In this document: positions 7,507 through 16,765 of the stretch, piece after piece
How the letters are laid out: every line of letters begins with the position of its first letter
Numbering within the stretch: position 1 is the stretch's first letter
Assembly (NCBI GenBank): GCA_947623185.1
Contig: CANQGL010000011.1
Location: 1 to 45,479, forward strand
DNA from: an uncultured Lachnospiraceae bacterium
GTDB taxonomy: Bacteria; Bacillota; Clostridia; Lachnospirales; Lachnospiraceae
DNA: 45,479 bases
Reading direction: 5' to 3'
The notes under the pieces: generated by a model
Told to the model about the DNA's origin: nothing
Seen by the model: only the letters and a program-made list of their open reading frames with translations
The model's database searches: none
Made by a program: the position numbers and the translations under genes

Positions 7507-8664
7507 GTGAAAAAACGAATAATTTCTCGGGTTCTCGCTCTTTCCGCAGTTTTCTGTATGCTGACGGGCACGACGATTACCGCAAGCGCGGCGGTGACCA
7601 TGAAGCCGTCCGCCAATACCTCCATGATCTTCGGCAATCACTTAAACGCGCTGATCCTGAAGTCCGGCGGGGAACTCTGGGGTTATATTGCCACAAACGA
7701 ATTCGAAGGTCAGGTTGCCATCGCGGATTCAAAAATGCTGCTGGGGAACGTCGCGGCAGTCTCGGGAAGCTGCCAGCTCGGCAGCGCAAATCTTTTGAGC
7801 CTTGCTCTGCAGACCGACGGGACGCTCTACGCATGTCAGCTTGATCCGTATGCACGCACATTCACGACGGAACCGGTCGCGGCCGGAGTGGCGGCGATAA
7901 GCGACAACTGCTATCTGACGGAAAACGGCGAACTGTACGGCTACGGCAAAGGTATGGACTTTTCACAGCCGGATGCCTATATCACGGGACTCGTCACAAT
8001 GCAGAAACGCGTGGCGGAAAACGTAATCAGCTTCGCCGGAACAGTCGATATCCCTTCCGGAGAGACGAACAGCCTCGCCTATATTACTGCGGATCATGTT
8101 CTGCATTACGGGAACGGAAAGACGATGAGCGGCTTTTCCAGAGTTTTCCGGTCTGCGCAGGGCGGCGGTACTTATTTTGCGCTCGCCGACAATGGGGACC
8201 TGTACGGCTGGGGCAACAACGACTGGGGTCAGGCAGGAAACGGCGGAAAATATAATTCCGTGAAAACACCGGTGTTTGTCGGCTCTCCTTCCGAAACCGG
8301 ATACACCGATATCTATGTAACGGTTTCCGATCCGGAAAAGATCCTAAGTCAGGTTCAGGATGTATATTTTGACGATTGCGGCGTTTACGCAAAAGACGCC
8401 TCCGGCGCGCTGTGGCAGTGGGGCGACTCTCCCGTGCGGGCAACGGTTCCGCTGCAGAACGGGCTTTACTATTCCGCAACCGATGTTATTATGCCGGACG
8501 CCATGTACTGTTCTCCGCGCAGAAGCGATGCGGCGGCTCCGGTTTACCGGCAGGTCAATCAGATCTCCGTCGGCGCGGACGGAACCGTCAGCGTGGATGC
8601 CGGCAATATCCTGAATTTAATGCATATCGCGTTGCCTGTCTCGTGGAACGAAATCATGAAATAA
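7507..8664 (+). CDS. Secreted RCC1-repeat protein
   Basis: A 385-residue exported protein. The N-terminus MKKRIISRVLALSAVFCML followed by a polar stretch and ASA is a type I signal peptide with probable cleavage after ASA near residue 28. The mature part shows repeated G-x-L-Y/W-G/A-x-G strands (GELWGYI, GTLYACQ, GELYGYGKG, GDLYGWGNNDWGQAGNG, GALWQWGDS), the signature of an RCC1/BNR-type beta-propeller. No sortase motif or transmembrane anchor is seen, so it is probably released or loosely wall-bound. The start is GTG at 7507 behind AGGAGGT. The ATG two bases earlier is followed at once by TGA and cannot be the start. Ligand unknown. Confidence 0.75.
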   Translation: MKKRIISRVLALSAVFCMLTGTTITASAAVTMKPSANTSMIFGNHLNALILKSGGELWGYIATNEFEGQVAIADSKMLLGNVAAVSGSCQLGSANLLSLALQTDGTLYACQLDPYARTFTTEPVAAGVAAISDNCYLTENGELYGYGKGMDFSQPDAYITGLVTMQKRVAENVISFAGTVDIPSGETNSLAYITADHVLHYGNGKTMSGFSRVFRSAQGGGTYFALADNGDLYGWGNNDWGQAGNGGKYNSVKTPVFVGSPSETGYTDIYVTVSDPEKILSQVQDVYFDDCGVYAKDASGALWQWGDSPVRATVPLQNGLYYSATDVIMPDAMYCSPRRSDAAAPVYRQVNQISVGADGTVSVDAGNILNLMHIALPVSWNEIMK

Positions 8665-8685
8665 CTTTCGCCCCATAGAAATCAA

Positions 8686-8731
8686 AAAGGCGGCACGCCT
8701 ATGTGAGCAAGCTCACAGGCGTGTCGCCTTT
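8686..8731. terminator. Bidirectional terminator between RCC1 gene and spoIVB
   Basis: A 15-bp outer stem (8686-8700 with 8717-8731, one G-T pair), a 2-base bulge and an inner GTGAGC/GCTCAC stem. It is flanked by A-tracts on the left and T-rich sequence on the right. The two flanking genes converge on it. Confidence 0.85.
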
Positions 8732-8747
8732 CCGCTTTCTGCCCTGC

Positions 8748-9998
8748 TCAATGCGAAAGCATATTTTCAACAAATATTCCATAGCCTCTGGTGCTGTCCT
8801 GGATGAATACATGGGTCACGGCTCCGATCAGTTTTCCGTCCTGGAGGATCGGGCTGCCGCTCATTCCCTGGATGATCCCGCCCGTCAGGGCGAGCAGTTC
8901 CGGATCCGTCACGCGGATCACCATTCCTTTGCTCTTCTGCAAATTGGACTGGTCGACTTTCTGTATCTCGATCTCATAGTCCTTTATTTCCCCGGACACG
9001 TCGCTCCGGATATATGCCTGTCCCTTATGGACGTCCTGCCGGTATCCCACCGGGACCGCGTCGGCGGAGACCGCCCGGAGGAATCTCTCATTGACCGTTC
9101 CGAAGATCCCTTCGTTTGTGTTGGACGTCACTTCCCCCAGCCGCGTTCCCTTACCATAGTAAATGACCCCGGACATCACACCCGGTTTTCCGGATTCGCC
9201 CTTTTCGATCCCGAGGATCTGTGTCTCGTACAGCTCGCCGCCTTCGATGTCGACCAACTGTCCCGTATCGCTGTCGCTGATCCCGTGGCCGAGCGCTCCG
9301 AAGGAACCGTTGAGGTCCACATACGTCATCGTTCCGATCCCCTGCGTATCGTCGCGCACCCACGCGCCCAGCTTGTAGCTCCCGTCCTCCGACCGCACGG
9401 GATTCAGGTCGATCTTCATGAGCTCGCCTTCGCGCCGCACCTCCAGCCGCACTTCATGTCCGTTGCAGGCGTTGACCGCCGAGATCAGGTCGTTCTTGTC
9501 GGTCATCTCCTCGCCGTTGACCTTCTCGATATAATCGCCGGATTTCAGGATCCCGTAAGAGGGCTCGACCACGTTTCCGGCCTCGCTCACGATCTGCCCG
9601 GTCCCGATCACCATGACGCCGTTTGACTTCAGATAGATCCCGACAGGAACTCCGCACGGGATCGCATACATGCCGTCGGTCGCGGCCACTTCGATCTCCT
9701 TCATCCGGATCATACCGAACAGCTTCATGCCGATCCGGTAGCTGCCGTGCTCCGCCTGGATATGCACTTCACCCGGCGGTATATTGGAGTCGTTTCCCAG
9801 CACTACCTCCTCGCACTCGCTCTCGAGGGTAATGCCCGGCGGAAGGGGAAAATGAAAGATCTCTTCCTCATCCGCAATAAGATTCAGGCGGTCCGGCACC
9901 GCGTATTCGACATACAGCCACGAAAACCCCGCTGTAAAAACCAGGGAGATCCAGAATACATAAATCAGGATCCTGCGTAATCGTTGTTTCCTCGTCAC
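8748..9998 (-). CDS. spoIVB: SpoIVB serine peptidase
   Basis: A 416-residue sporulation signalling protease of peptidase family S55. In Bacillus it is made in the forespore and cuts SpoIVFA to allow pro-sigma-K processing. The sequence has an N-terminal membrane anchor (about residues 8-30), a PDZ domain around residues 120-200 (GILKSGDYIEKVNGEEM), and the catalytic part with His in GALGHGISD and Ser in GMSGSPIL, followed by GAVTHVF. Length agrees with the family. Start is GTG behind AAGGAGG at 7 bases. It has its own upstream region after the recN terminator; I could not find a convincing sigma-G or sigma-F promoter there. Confidence 0.93.
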   Translation of the reverse strand: MTRKQRLRRILIYVFWISLVFTAGFSWLYVEYAVPDRLNLIADEEEIFHFPLPPGITLESECEEVVLGNDSNIPPGEVHIQAEHGSYRIGMKLFGMIRMKEIEVAATDGMYAIPCGVPVGIYLKSNGVMVIGTGQIVSEAGNVVEPSYGILKSGDYIEKVNGEEMTDKNDLISAVNACNGHEVRLEVRREGELMKIDLNPVRSEDGSYKLGAWVRDDTQGIGTMTYVDLNGSFGALGHGISDSDTGQLVDIEGGELYETQILGIEKGESGKPGVMSGVIYYGKGTRLGEVTSNTNEGIFGTVNERFLRAVSADAVPVGYRQDVHKGQAYIRSDVSGEIKDYEIEIQKVDQSNLQKSKGMVIRVTDPELLALTGGIIQGMSGSPILQDGKLIGAVTHVFIQDSTRGYGIFVENMLSH

Positions 9999-10088
9999 GG
10001 CAAAACCTCCTTATTCTGTATTGATTCTGCCCTGATTTTCCCTGTTCATAACAGCGCTTCCCCGCGAACGTTCCGCCCTGCGGGCAGG

Positions 10089-10119
10089 AAAAAAGAGAGG
10101 GCAGTTATCTGCTCCTCTC
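10089..10119 (-). terminator. Terminator of the asp23-recN operon
   Basis: On the minus strand GAGAGG plus GCAG pairs across an ATAA loop with CTGC plus CCTCTC (one bulged base), followed by TTTTTT. It lies 33 bases after the recN stop. Confidence 0.85.
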
Positions 10120-10151
10120 CTAGTATGCGGACGTTTTCTTTTTTAAGTCTG

Positions 10152-11828
10152 TCAGTTTTTAGTTTCCGCTTTCCTGCTCTCTGCCAGCCGTTTCATTTCC
10201 CTCGCGTTCTCGCGGACCGTATCGGTGATCTCTGCGCCGCCGAGAAGTCTTGCCAGTTCTTCCACCTGCTCCGTCTCGCTGAGCCTGTGGATCATGGTCA
10301 CGGTCCTTCCGTTTTCCGCTTCCTTCCTTATCTCAAAATGTACATCCGCCATAGCCGCGATCTGCGGCAGATGTGTGATACATAAAACCTGATGTTTCTT
10401 CGCAATATAAGAGAGACGCTCCGACACCTTCTGCGCCGTCCGGCCGCTGATCCCGGAATCGATCTCGTCGAAGATCAGCGTCGGGATATCGTCGGTATCC
10501 GCCAGCACCGTCTTGATCGCCAGCATGATGCGCGACAGCTCGCCTCCGGAAGCGACCTCGCCGAGCGGTCTCGGCGGGATACTGCCGGGATTCGTCGAGA
10601 TCAGAAACTCCACCTCGTCAAAGCCGGAGGCGGTAAAATGTTCCAGCCTGCGGATGTCGATCCGGAAATCGACGTGCAGGAAGTTCAGATCCGACAGCTC
10701 CGTCCGGATGCGTTCCTCCAGGACCGCGGCCGCCCTCGACCGCGCGGCGGACAGTTCGCCGCAAAGTTTTGCGAGTTCTCTTTCCTGCGTCTCATATTCG
10801 CGTTCGGTCTGCGCCGCCCGCTCCTCGTAATTTGTCAGCTCGTCGAGCCGTCTCCTCTTTTGTTCCAGACTTTTTAAGACCGCCTCTTCCGTGCCGCCGT
10901 ACTTCGCCATCAACCCGCGGATAAAGTCGAGCCGCTCTTCCGTCTGTTTAAATTCTTCCCCATCGAACTCCATTTCATTCATGTAATCGGAAATGGAGCG
11001 GTTCAGATCGCCCAGGATGCTCTCCACATCGGCCAGGCTGTCCGCGATCCCGCGCAGTCCGTCGTCATATTCGACGACGCTCTCGACCTCGCGCAGCGCC
11101 CGGCTGATCCCGTCGCCGTCGAGCGCCCGGTAGGCGTCCGTCATGCTCTCGATGATCTTCTGTGCGTGCGAAAACCTGCGGTAGCGCGCGGAAAGCTCGT
11201 CTTCCTCGCCGGGCCGGATGCGGGCGTTTTCGATCTCGTCGATCTCAAAGCGCACAAAATCCGCCTCGCGCCTCCTCGTTTCGCCGTCCATCGAAAAGTC
11301 CGCGAGTTTTTCTTTTAAAGCATTGTATTTCCGGTATCCATCCGCGACCTTCGATCGCAGTTGTTCCGTCTCGCTGCGGGAATATTCATCCAGGATCTCC
11401 AGATGCCTTTGCCGGTGCAAAAGCGACTGATGTTCGTGCTGGCCGTGAATGTCCAGCAGAAGTCCCGTCACCGCGCGCAGCCGCGCGGCCGTCACCGTCT
11501 CGTCGTTGACGCGGCTGACGCTTCTGTTCTGCGTGATGCGTCTTGAAATGATCAGCAGTCCGTCCCCGTCGGGCACGATCTCCAGCTCTTTGAGCGCCTC
11601 TTTCTTTTTCTCGTCGTCCACGGAAAAAACCAGTTCGATGTAGGCGCTCTCCTCGCCCTGCCGGATCAGGTCCTTCGACGCCTTCGCGCCCAGCGCGAGC
11701 CCGACCGATCCGATGATAACGGATTTGCCCGCGCCGGTCTCGCCGGTGAGGATGTTGAGCCCACCGGCGAACTCTATATCGGCCCGTTCGATCAGAGCCA
11801 GGTTTTTTACATGCAAACCAAGCAGCAT
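10152..11828 (-). CDS. recN: DNA repair protein RecN
   Basis: A 558-residue SMC-like ATPase that gathers DNA ends at double-strand breaks. Walker A is GETGAGKS at residues 29-36. The central part is a long coiled coil rich in Glu, Arg and Leu. The ABC signature SGGELSR lies near residue 425 and Walker B LIFDEIDSGISG follows. Length is normal for RecN. It is the last gene of the conserved cluster, 15 bases after argR, and is followed by a strong terminator. Confidence 0.96.
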   Translation of the reverse strand: MLLGLHVKNLALIERADIEFAGGLNILTGETGAGKSVIIGSVGLALGAKASKDLIRQGEESAYIELVFSVDDEKKKEALKELEIVPDGDGLLIISRRITQNRSVSRVNDETVTAARLRAVTGLLLDIHGQHEHQSLLHRQRHLEILDEYSRSETEQLRSKVADGYRKYNALKEKLADFSMDGETRRREADFVRFEIDEIENARIRPGEEDELSARYRRFSHAQKIIESMTDAYRALDGDGISRALREVESVVEYDDGLRGIADSLADVESILGDLNRSISDYMNEMEFDGEEFKQTEERLDFIRGLMAKYGGTEEAVLKSLEQKRRRLDELTNYEERAAQTEREYETQERELAKLCGELSAARSRAAAVLEERIRTELSDLNFLHVDFRIDIRRLEHFTASGFDEVEFLISTNPGSIPPRPLGEVASGGELSRIMLAIKTVLADTDDIPTLIFDEIDSGISGRTAQKVSERLSYIAKKHQVLCITHLPQIAAMADVHFEIRKEAENGRTVTMIHRLSETEQVEELARLLGGAEITDTVRENAREMKRLAESRKAETKN

Positions 11829-11843
11829 AGCCTTACCTCACCT

Positions 11844-12293
11844 TTAGCCGGCGATCATCTTTTTCAGCTTATCCATGAGGGCGACCGTATCGTCCACGGA
11901 GCGGATCGCGCACATGATCGTATTGTCGCCCGCCACGCAGCCCACGATCTCCTGAAGGCCGAGAACGTCGAGCGTCTCGGCGACCGCCATTGCCATGCCG
12001 GAAACCGTCTTGATGACCAAAATATTCTGGGCCATATCCATCGAGACAAAGCAGTCCCGCAGGATACGCAGATACTTGTCGCCGAAATCACGCTGGCCTT
12101 TTATGGTCGAATAATACTGGCGTCCGTTGTCATCCTGGACTTTTGTCAGTTTCAGCTCCCGGATATCACGGGAAACCGTCGCCTGCGTTACATTGTAACC
12201 GGCTTCTTTCAGATACTCCGCAAGCTCGTCCTGCGTTTCGATCTTGTGTTTCCCGATCAGTTCAATGATCTTGCTGTGTCTGCTTACCTTCAT
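11844..12293 (-). CDS. argR: Arginine repressor ArgR
   Basis: A 149-residue ArgR/AhrC regulator. The N-terminal winged helix holds the family sequence VTQATVSRDIRELKLTKV. The C-terminal domain (GCVAGDNTIMCAIRS) contains the GDDT-like arginine pocket and forms the hexamer. It senses arginine and binds ARG boxes near arginine genes; two candidate boxes stand in front of argG in this same window. The gene lies between nadK and recN in the usual Firmicute order. Confidence 0.95.
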   Translation of the reverse strand: MKVSRHSKIIELIGKHKIETQDELAEYLKEAGYNVTQATVSRDIRELKLTKVQDDNGRQYYSTIKGQRDFGDKYLRILRDCFVSMDMAQNILVIKTVSGMAMAVAETLDVLGLQEIVGCVAGDNTIMCAIRSVDDTVALMDKLKKMIAG

Positions 12294-12309
12294 TCCTTTT
12301 TCCCCCTTA

Positions 12310-13155
12310 TTAGATTTCTGCCATCTTATGTTTCAGTATGTCAAGAAACGATCTGTGATTCAGACGGATCGTCTTCGTCACCGTCTCCGACTTCCTGATC
12401 TCTATATGATCGCCTTCATGCATGTCCTCGCGTATATCGCCGTCAAAGATCGCCGCCGCATTTCCGGAACCGGTCTTTGAGATCTCGAGCCGGATCCTGC
12501 TCTCGGGTCCGAGAACGATCGTGCGCGAAGTCAGGGTGTGCGGACAGATCGGCGTCAGGATGAACAGCTTTCCGTCCGGCTGCGCGATCGGGCCCCCGGC
12601 CGACAGATTGTAGGCCGTTGAGCCGGTCGGCGTCGCCACCAGCATGCCGTCGGCGCTGTATTCGTTAAGATACTGGTCGTCGACATAGATCTTGAATTTC
12701 ATAACGTGCATCTCGCTCTCGCGGATCGCGATGTCGTTGAGGGCCGGATGCCAGTCGCCCGGCGCGCCGTTTCGGATCACGCGGCCGTCCAGCATCATCC
12801 GTTCCTGGATCTGGAAACGATCCTCCAAAAGAGCGGTGAGGAGTTCGCGTATGTTGTCCTCTTTTCCGATTTCCGTCAGATAGCCGAGGCTGCCGAGGTT
12901 GATCCCGATCATCGGAATGTCCCGTCCGGCAAGATCCCGCGCCGCCTGGATCAGCGTCCCGTCGCCTCCGAGCGTGATGATGCACTCCGTCCCGGCCGGA
13001 ACATCCTCGGGCCGCGTGCGGCCGGCAGAGTTTGTCTCCGAATCGGTCGAAAGCCTGCATTTTGCCCCGCGGCCGGTCAGAAACGTCCGGATCACGCGGC
13101 TCTTTCCCCGGGTATTCTCTTTCTCCGTATTGACTACAACATAAAAATTTTTCAT
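12310..13155 (-). CDS. nadK: NAD kinase
   Basis: A 281-residue ATP-NAD kinase, the only route to NADP. The GGDGT motif at residues 63-67 is the phosphate-binding loop, followed by GINLGSLGYLTEI. The second motif ALNDIAIRE and the glycine-rich TPTGSTAYNLSAGGPI with nearby LTSRTIVL are all present. GGGAG lies 5 bases before ATG. It sits 20 bases after tlyA in the operon. Confidence 0.96.
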   Translation of the reverse strand: MKNFYVVVNTEKENTRGKSRVIRTFLTGRGAKCRLSTDSETNSAGRTRPEDVPAGTECIITLGGDGTLIQAARDLAGRDIPMIGINLGSLGYLTEIGKEDNIRELLTALLEDRFQIQERMMLDGRVIRNGAPGDWHPALNDIAIRESEMHVMKFKIYVDDQYLNEYSADGMLVATPTGSTAYNLSAGGPIAQPDGKLFILTPICPHTLTSRTIVLGPESRIRLEISKTGSGNAAAIFDGDIREDMHEGDHIEIRKSETVTKTIRLNHRSFLDILKHKMAEI

Positions 13156-13175
13156 GGATTCTCCCAGCCGGGCCC

Positions 13176-13985
13176 TTAACGGTCCAGCGTATCGTGCGCC
13201 AGTCCGACGATCTCTTCCGCCCGGAGTCCGTCGTTTGCAAAAACCGTTCCGTCCGGACGCTTTTTGAGATACAGCAGGTATTCGATGTTGCCCTCCGGTC
13301 CGCGGATCGGCGAGAACGTAAGGCCGAGCGCCTCGAGCCCGATACTTCCCGCGAACGAGGCGACCGCGCCGATCACCTCGAGGTGGACCGATTTTTCGCG
13401 CACGACGCCTTTCTTTCCGACCTTCTCGCGGCCCGCCTCAAACTGCGGCTTGATCAGGCAGACGATCTCGCTATCCGGCTCCGCAAGTTCCCGCACGGGC
13501 CCCAGCACCTTTGTCAGCGAGATGAACGAAACGTCGATCGAGACAAAGGCGACCGCCTCGCCGACGTCCTCCGGCGTCACATAGCGGATATTCGTCTTTT
13601 CCATGCAGACGACGCGTTCGTCGTTGCGCAGTTTCCAGGCGAGCTGGCCGTGCCCCACGTCGACCGCGTACACCCGGGCGGCCCCGTTCTGCAGCATACA
13701 GTCCGTGAATCCGCCGGTGGACGCGCCGACATCCATGCAGACCTTCCTCTCCAGAACGATCGGAAAACACTCCATCGCCTTTTCCAGTTTCAGCCCGCCG
13801 CGGCTCACATATTTCAGCGTGCTTCCGCGCACCTCGATCTCAGCCTCCGGGTCGAAACAGGCCCCAGCCTTGTCCTCCTTCTGCCCGTCCACATAGACGA
13901 TGCCGGACATGATGACCGCCTTCGCCTTTTCCCGCGATTCGGCCAGATTTTTCTTTACCAGCAGCACATCGAGCCGTTCTTTCAT
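13176..13985 (-). CDS. tlyA: TlyA-family rRNA methyltransferase (hemolysin A family)
   Basis: A 269-residue protein. Residues 1-60 form an S4 RNA-binding domain (RLDVLLVKKNLAESREKA). An FtsJ/RrmJ-type methyltransferase domain follows, with the SAM loop DVGASTGGFTDC and later IDVSFISL and LIKPQFEAGRE. Family members 2'-O-methylate 16S and/or 23S rRNA; the older name hemolysin comes from heterologous expression. Its ATG overlaps the dxs stop by 4 bases, so translation is coupled. Confidence 0.92.
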   Translation of the reverse strand: MKERLDVLLVKKNLAESREKAKAVIMSGIVYVDGQKEDKAGACFDPEAEIEVRGSTLKYVSRGGLKLEKAMECFPIVLERKVCMDVGASTGGFTDCMLQNGAARVYAVDVGHGQLAWKLRNDERVVCMEKTNIRYVTPEDVGEAVAFVSIDVSFISLTKVLGPVRELAEPDSEIVCLIKPQFEAGREKVGKKGVVREKSVHLEVIGAVASFAGSIGLEALGLTFSPIRGPEGNIEYLLYLKKRPDGTVFANDGLRAEEIVGLAHDTLDR

Positions 13986-15850
13986 TCCGTCCGGTTCTCC
14001 TCAGCCATGATCCTGCGAATAACGGAATCGCTGTCGATCCCGAGTTTCTCTCTCAAAAGCGTAACGTTTCCGTGTTCCACATAGTCGTCCGGCAGCGCGA
14101 TGCGGATCACCTGCACCCCGGGGTACCGGTCGTGGACGAACTCCGTCACGCCCATCCCCATACCGCCGTTCTCCACGTTCTCCTCGAGCGTCACGATCAG
14201 CCGGTGCTTCTCGCAGAGCCGGCCGATCATCTCCGTATCGAGCGGTTTCATAAAGCGCGCGTTCACCAGCGTACAGGCGCGGCCCTGCGCCTTCAGCTTG
14301 TCCCGCACATGCTCTCCGGTGCTCACCATGCTGCCGAGCGCGAACAGAGCCAGATCCGATTCTTCAAACAGCATCTCGGCCCTGCCGTATTCGATCGGCG
14401 CGGCAAATTCCTTAAGCCCCCGGTAAGCCTGTCCGCGCGGATAGCGGATCGCGAGCGGCCCGTCAAAGCCCACGCCGAATTCCAGCATGGCCTGGAGCTC
14501 CCAGAGATTCTTCGGCGCCATGACGCTCATGCCCGGGACCATGCCGAGAAACGACAGGTCAAAGATACCCTGATGCGTTTCCCCGTCGCTCCCCACGAGC
14601 CCGGCGCGGTCGACCGCCAGAAGGACCGGAAGTTTCTGCAGGCACACGTCGTGGATCACCTGATCGAAACCGCGCTGCAAAAAGGAGGAATAGACCGCGA
14701 CCACGGGCTTAAGGCCCACGGAGGCCATCCCCGCCGCGGATGTGACGGCATGCGCTTCCGCGATCCCGACGTCGAAAAATCTGTCGGGAAATTCCTTCGC
14801 GAATCGGGAAAGGCCCGTTCCGTCCGACATGGCCGCGGTAACGGCCACCAGCTTCGGATCCGTGTGCGCAAGTTCACAGATCTTCTTTGAAAATACATCC
14901 GTATAGCTCGGGTAGATCTTTTTGTTCAGGGGCTTTCCGGTCGCGATGTCGAACGGCTCCACCCCGTGGAATCTGGACGGGTTCTTCTCCGCCGGCGCAT
15001 AGCCCTTGCCCTTCTTGGTGATCACATGGACCAGGACCGCGTGCGGAATACGTTTCGCCTCGCGGAAAACCTGTATCATATCCTTTACGTTGTGCCCGTC
15101 CACCGGACCGAGGTAGGTGATCCCCATATCCTCGAACAGCATGCCCGGGACCAGGAACTGCTTGATGCCGTTCTTTAAAAGGCGCAGACGGTAATGAAGG
15201 CGCTCGCCGACCAGCGGGATCGCGGTCAGAGTCTTTTCCACCCCGCTTTTTAAGTTCAGATACGGCTCGCCGGTACGGACGCCGTTCAGGTATTTCGAGA
15301 TGCCGCCCACGTTTTTCGAGATCGACATCTCGTTGTCGTTCAGCACGATGATGAAATTCTTTTCGATCTGGGCCGCGTTGTTCAACGCCTCGAAAGCCAT
15401 CCCGCCGGTCATGGAACCGTCCCCGATCACAGAGATAACGGAATAGTCCTCGCCCAGGATGTCCCTTGCCTGGGCGATCCCCAGTCCCGCCGAGATCGAG
15501 GTGGAACTGTGGCCCGTGTCAAACGCGTCGTAATCGCTCTCTTTCCGTTTCGGGAATCCGCTGATCCCCCCGAGCTGCCTGAGCTCGTCAAAACCGGTTC
15601 TCCTGCCCGAAAGGAGCTTGTGGGTATACGACTGGTGTCCCACATCCCAGACGATCTTGTCCTTCGGCAGATCAAATGCGAGATGGAGCGCCATCGTAAG
15701 CTCCACAACGCCCAGATTGGAGGCCAGATGGCCCCCCGTATGACTTGTCTTCTCTATCAAAAACTGACGTATCTCCTGTGCCAGCGCCGGATAGTCCTCC
15801 TCACGGATGTTCTTGATGTCGGAAGACTTTTCGATTCTTTCCAACAGCAT
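13982..15850 (-). CDS. dxs: 1-deoxy-D-xylulose-5-phosphate synthase
   Basis: A 622-residue thiamine-diphosphate enzyme that joins pyruvate and glyceraldehyde 3-phosphate, the first step of the MEP isoprenoid route. The TPP/Mg motif is GDGSMTGGMAFEALNNA near residue 145, preceded by GHQSYTHKLLSGR. The transketolase-like middle domain contains VGIAEAHAVTSAAGMA and VDRAGLVGSDGETHQG, and the C-terminal domain LEENVENGGMG. Length equals the family norm. It stands beside ispA, so both ends of early isoprenoid synthesis are co-expressed. Confidence 0.97.
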   Translation of the reverse strand: MLLERIEKSSDIKNIREEDYPALAQEIRQFLIEKTSHTGGHLASNLGVVELTMALHLAFDLPKDKIVWDVGHQSYTHKLLSGRRTGFDELRQLGGISGFPKRKESDYDAFDTGHSSTSISAGLGIAQARDILGEDYSVISVIGDGSMTGGMAFEALNNAAQIEKNFIIVLNDNEMSISKNVGGISKYLNGVRTGEPYLNLKSGVEKTLTAIPLVGERLHYRLRLLKNGIKQFLVPGMLFEDMGITYLGPVDGHNVKDMIQVFREAKRIPHAVLVHVITKKGKGYAPAEKNPSRFHGVEPFDIATGKPLNKKIYPSYTDVFSKKICELAHTDPKLVAVTAAMSDGTGLSRFAKEFPDRFFDVGIAEAHAVTSAAGMASVGLKPVVAVYSSFLQRGFDQVIHDVCLQKLPVLLAVDRAGLVGSDGETHQGIFDLSFLGMVPGMSVMAPKNLWELQAMLEFGVGFDGPLAIRYPRGQAYRGLKEFAAPIEYGRAEMLFEESDLALFALGSMVSTGEHVRDKLKAQGRACTLVNARFMKPLDTEMIGRLCEKHRLIVTLEENVENGGMGMGVTEFVHDRYPGVQVIRIALPDDYVEHGNVTLLREKLGIDSDSVIRRIMAEENRTE

Positions 15851-15871
15851 GGTCTTCGCTCCTCGCCGTCG

Positions 15872-16765
15872 CTATTTTTCGCGGTTGACCAGCATTCCGA
15901 TCAGCTTCCGCAAAAATTCCTTTTCTCCCGGCAGTGAATCAAGGCGTGCGATCGCCTGCTCCGAGAGTGTTTTCACATCCGCCCGCGCTTTTTCAAGCCC
16001 CACGAGCGTCACATATGTCGTCTTACTGTTCTTTTCGTCGCTGAGGACCGGCTTTCCGAGGACCTCCTGCGTGCCCGTCACGTCGAGGATATCGTCCTGG
16101 ATCTGGAACGCCAGGCCCACGTCGGCCGCGATGCGCCGCACCGACTCCGTCTGTTCGCCGTCCGCTCCCGCCAGCACCGCGCCGACCGTCATGGACGCCT
16201 CCAAAAGCGCGCCCGTCTTTAAGCGGTAGATAAAATCAAGCCTGTCCTGCGGGATCGGTTTCCCGGTCAGTTCGACGTCGACCGTCTGTCCGCCGATCAT
16301 CCCGTAGATCCCCGTCTTTTCGGCAAGGATCGCCACCGCGCGCCCGAAGCGCGCGGGATCGCATCCGAGGGCGAGCGCTTTCGCCGCGGTCTCGAACGCG
16401 TAGATCATCAGCGCGTCTCCGGCCAGCACGGCCATATCGTAGCCGTATACCTTCCACGTCGTCGGCTTTCCGCGCCGGAATTCGTCGTTGTCCATGCAGG
16501 GCAGATCGTCGTGGATCAGCGAGCTGGTGTGGATCATCTCGATCGCCGCCATGAACGGCTCGATCTCCCCGCCGCTTCCGCCGAAAAGGCGATACGTCTC
16601 CCGCATAAGGAGCGGGCGCAGGCGCTTTCCTCCGGCCAGCACGCTGTAATTCATCGCTTCAAAGATCGTTTTCTGGAACCCTTCCTCCGCCGGAAGATAT
16701 GCGCGGATCACCCGCTCCGTCTCCGCGACGGCCAGATCCAGCTTTTCCTTAAAATCAGCCGGCAT
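15872..16765 (-). CDS. ispA: Short-chain polyprenyl (farnesyl) diphosphate synthase
   Basis: A 297-residue all-helical prenyltransferase that condenses IPP with DMAPP/GPP. The first Asp-rich motif is DDLPCMDND, the second is in FQIQDDILDVTG. GGKRLRPLL is the IPP-binding stretch. The size and two-residue insertion in the first motif fit bacterial farnesyl/geranyl diphosphate synthases. The start overlaps the xseB stop by 11 bases. Confidence 0.94.
   Translation of the reverse strand: MPADFKEKLDLAVAETERVIRAYLPAEEGFQKTIFEAMNYSVLAGGKRLRPLLMRETYRLFGGSGGEIEPFMAAIEMIHTSSLIHDDLPCMDNDEFRRGKPTTWKVYGYDMAVLAGDALMIYAFETAAKALALGCDPARFGRAVAILAEKTGIYGMIGGQTVDVELTGKPIPQDRLDFIYRLKTGALLEASMTVGAVLAGADGEQTESVRRIAADVGLAFQIQDDILDVTGTQEVLGKPVLSDEKNSKTTYVTLVGLEKARADVKTLSEQAIARLDSLPGEKEFLRKLIGMLVNREK

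Noticed and set aside
9999-10088. Possible sigma-G or sigma-F promoter of spoIVB
   Set aside because: TTATG and CAGAATC at 17 bases resemble the elements only loosely; not better than chance in my reading.
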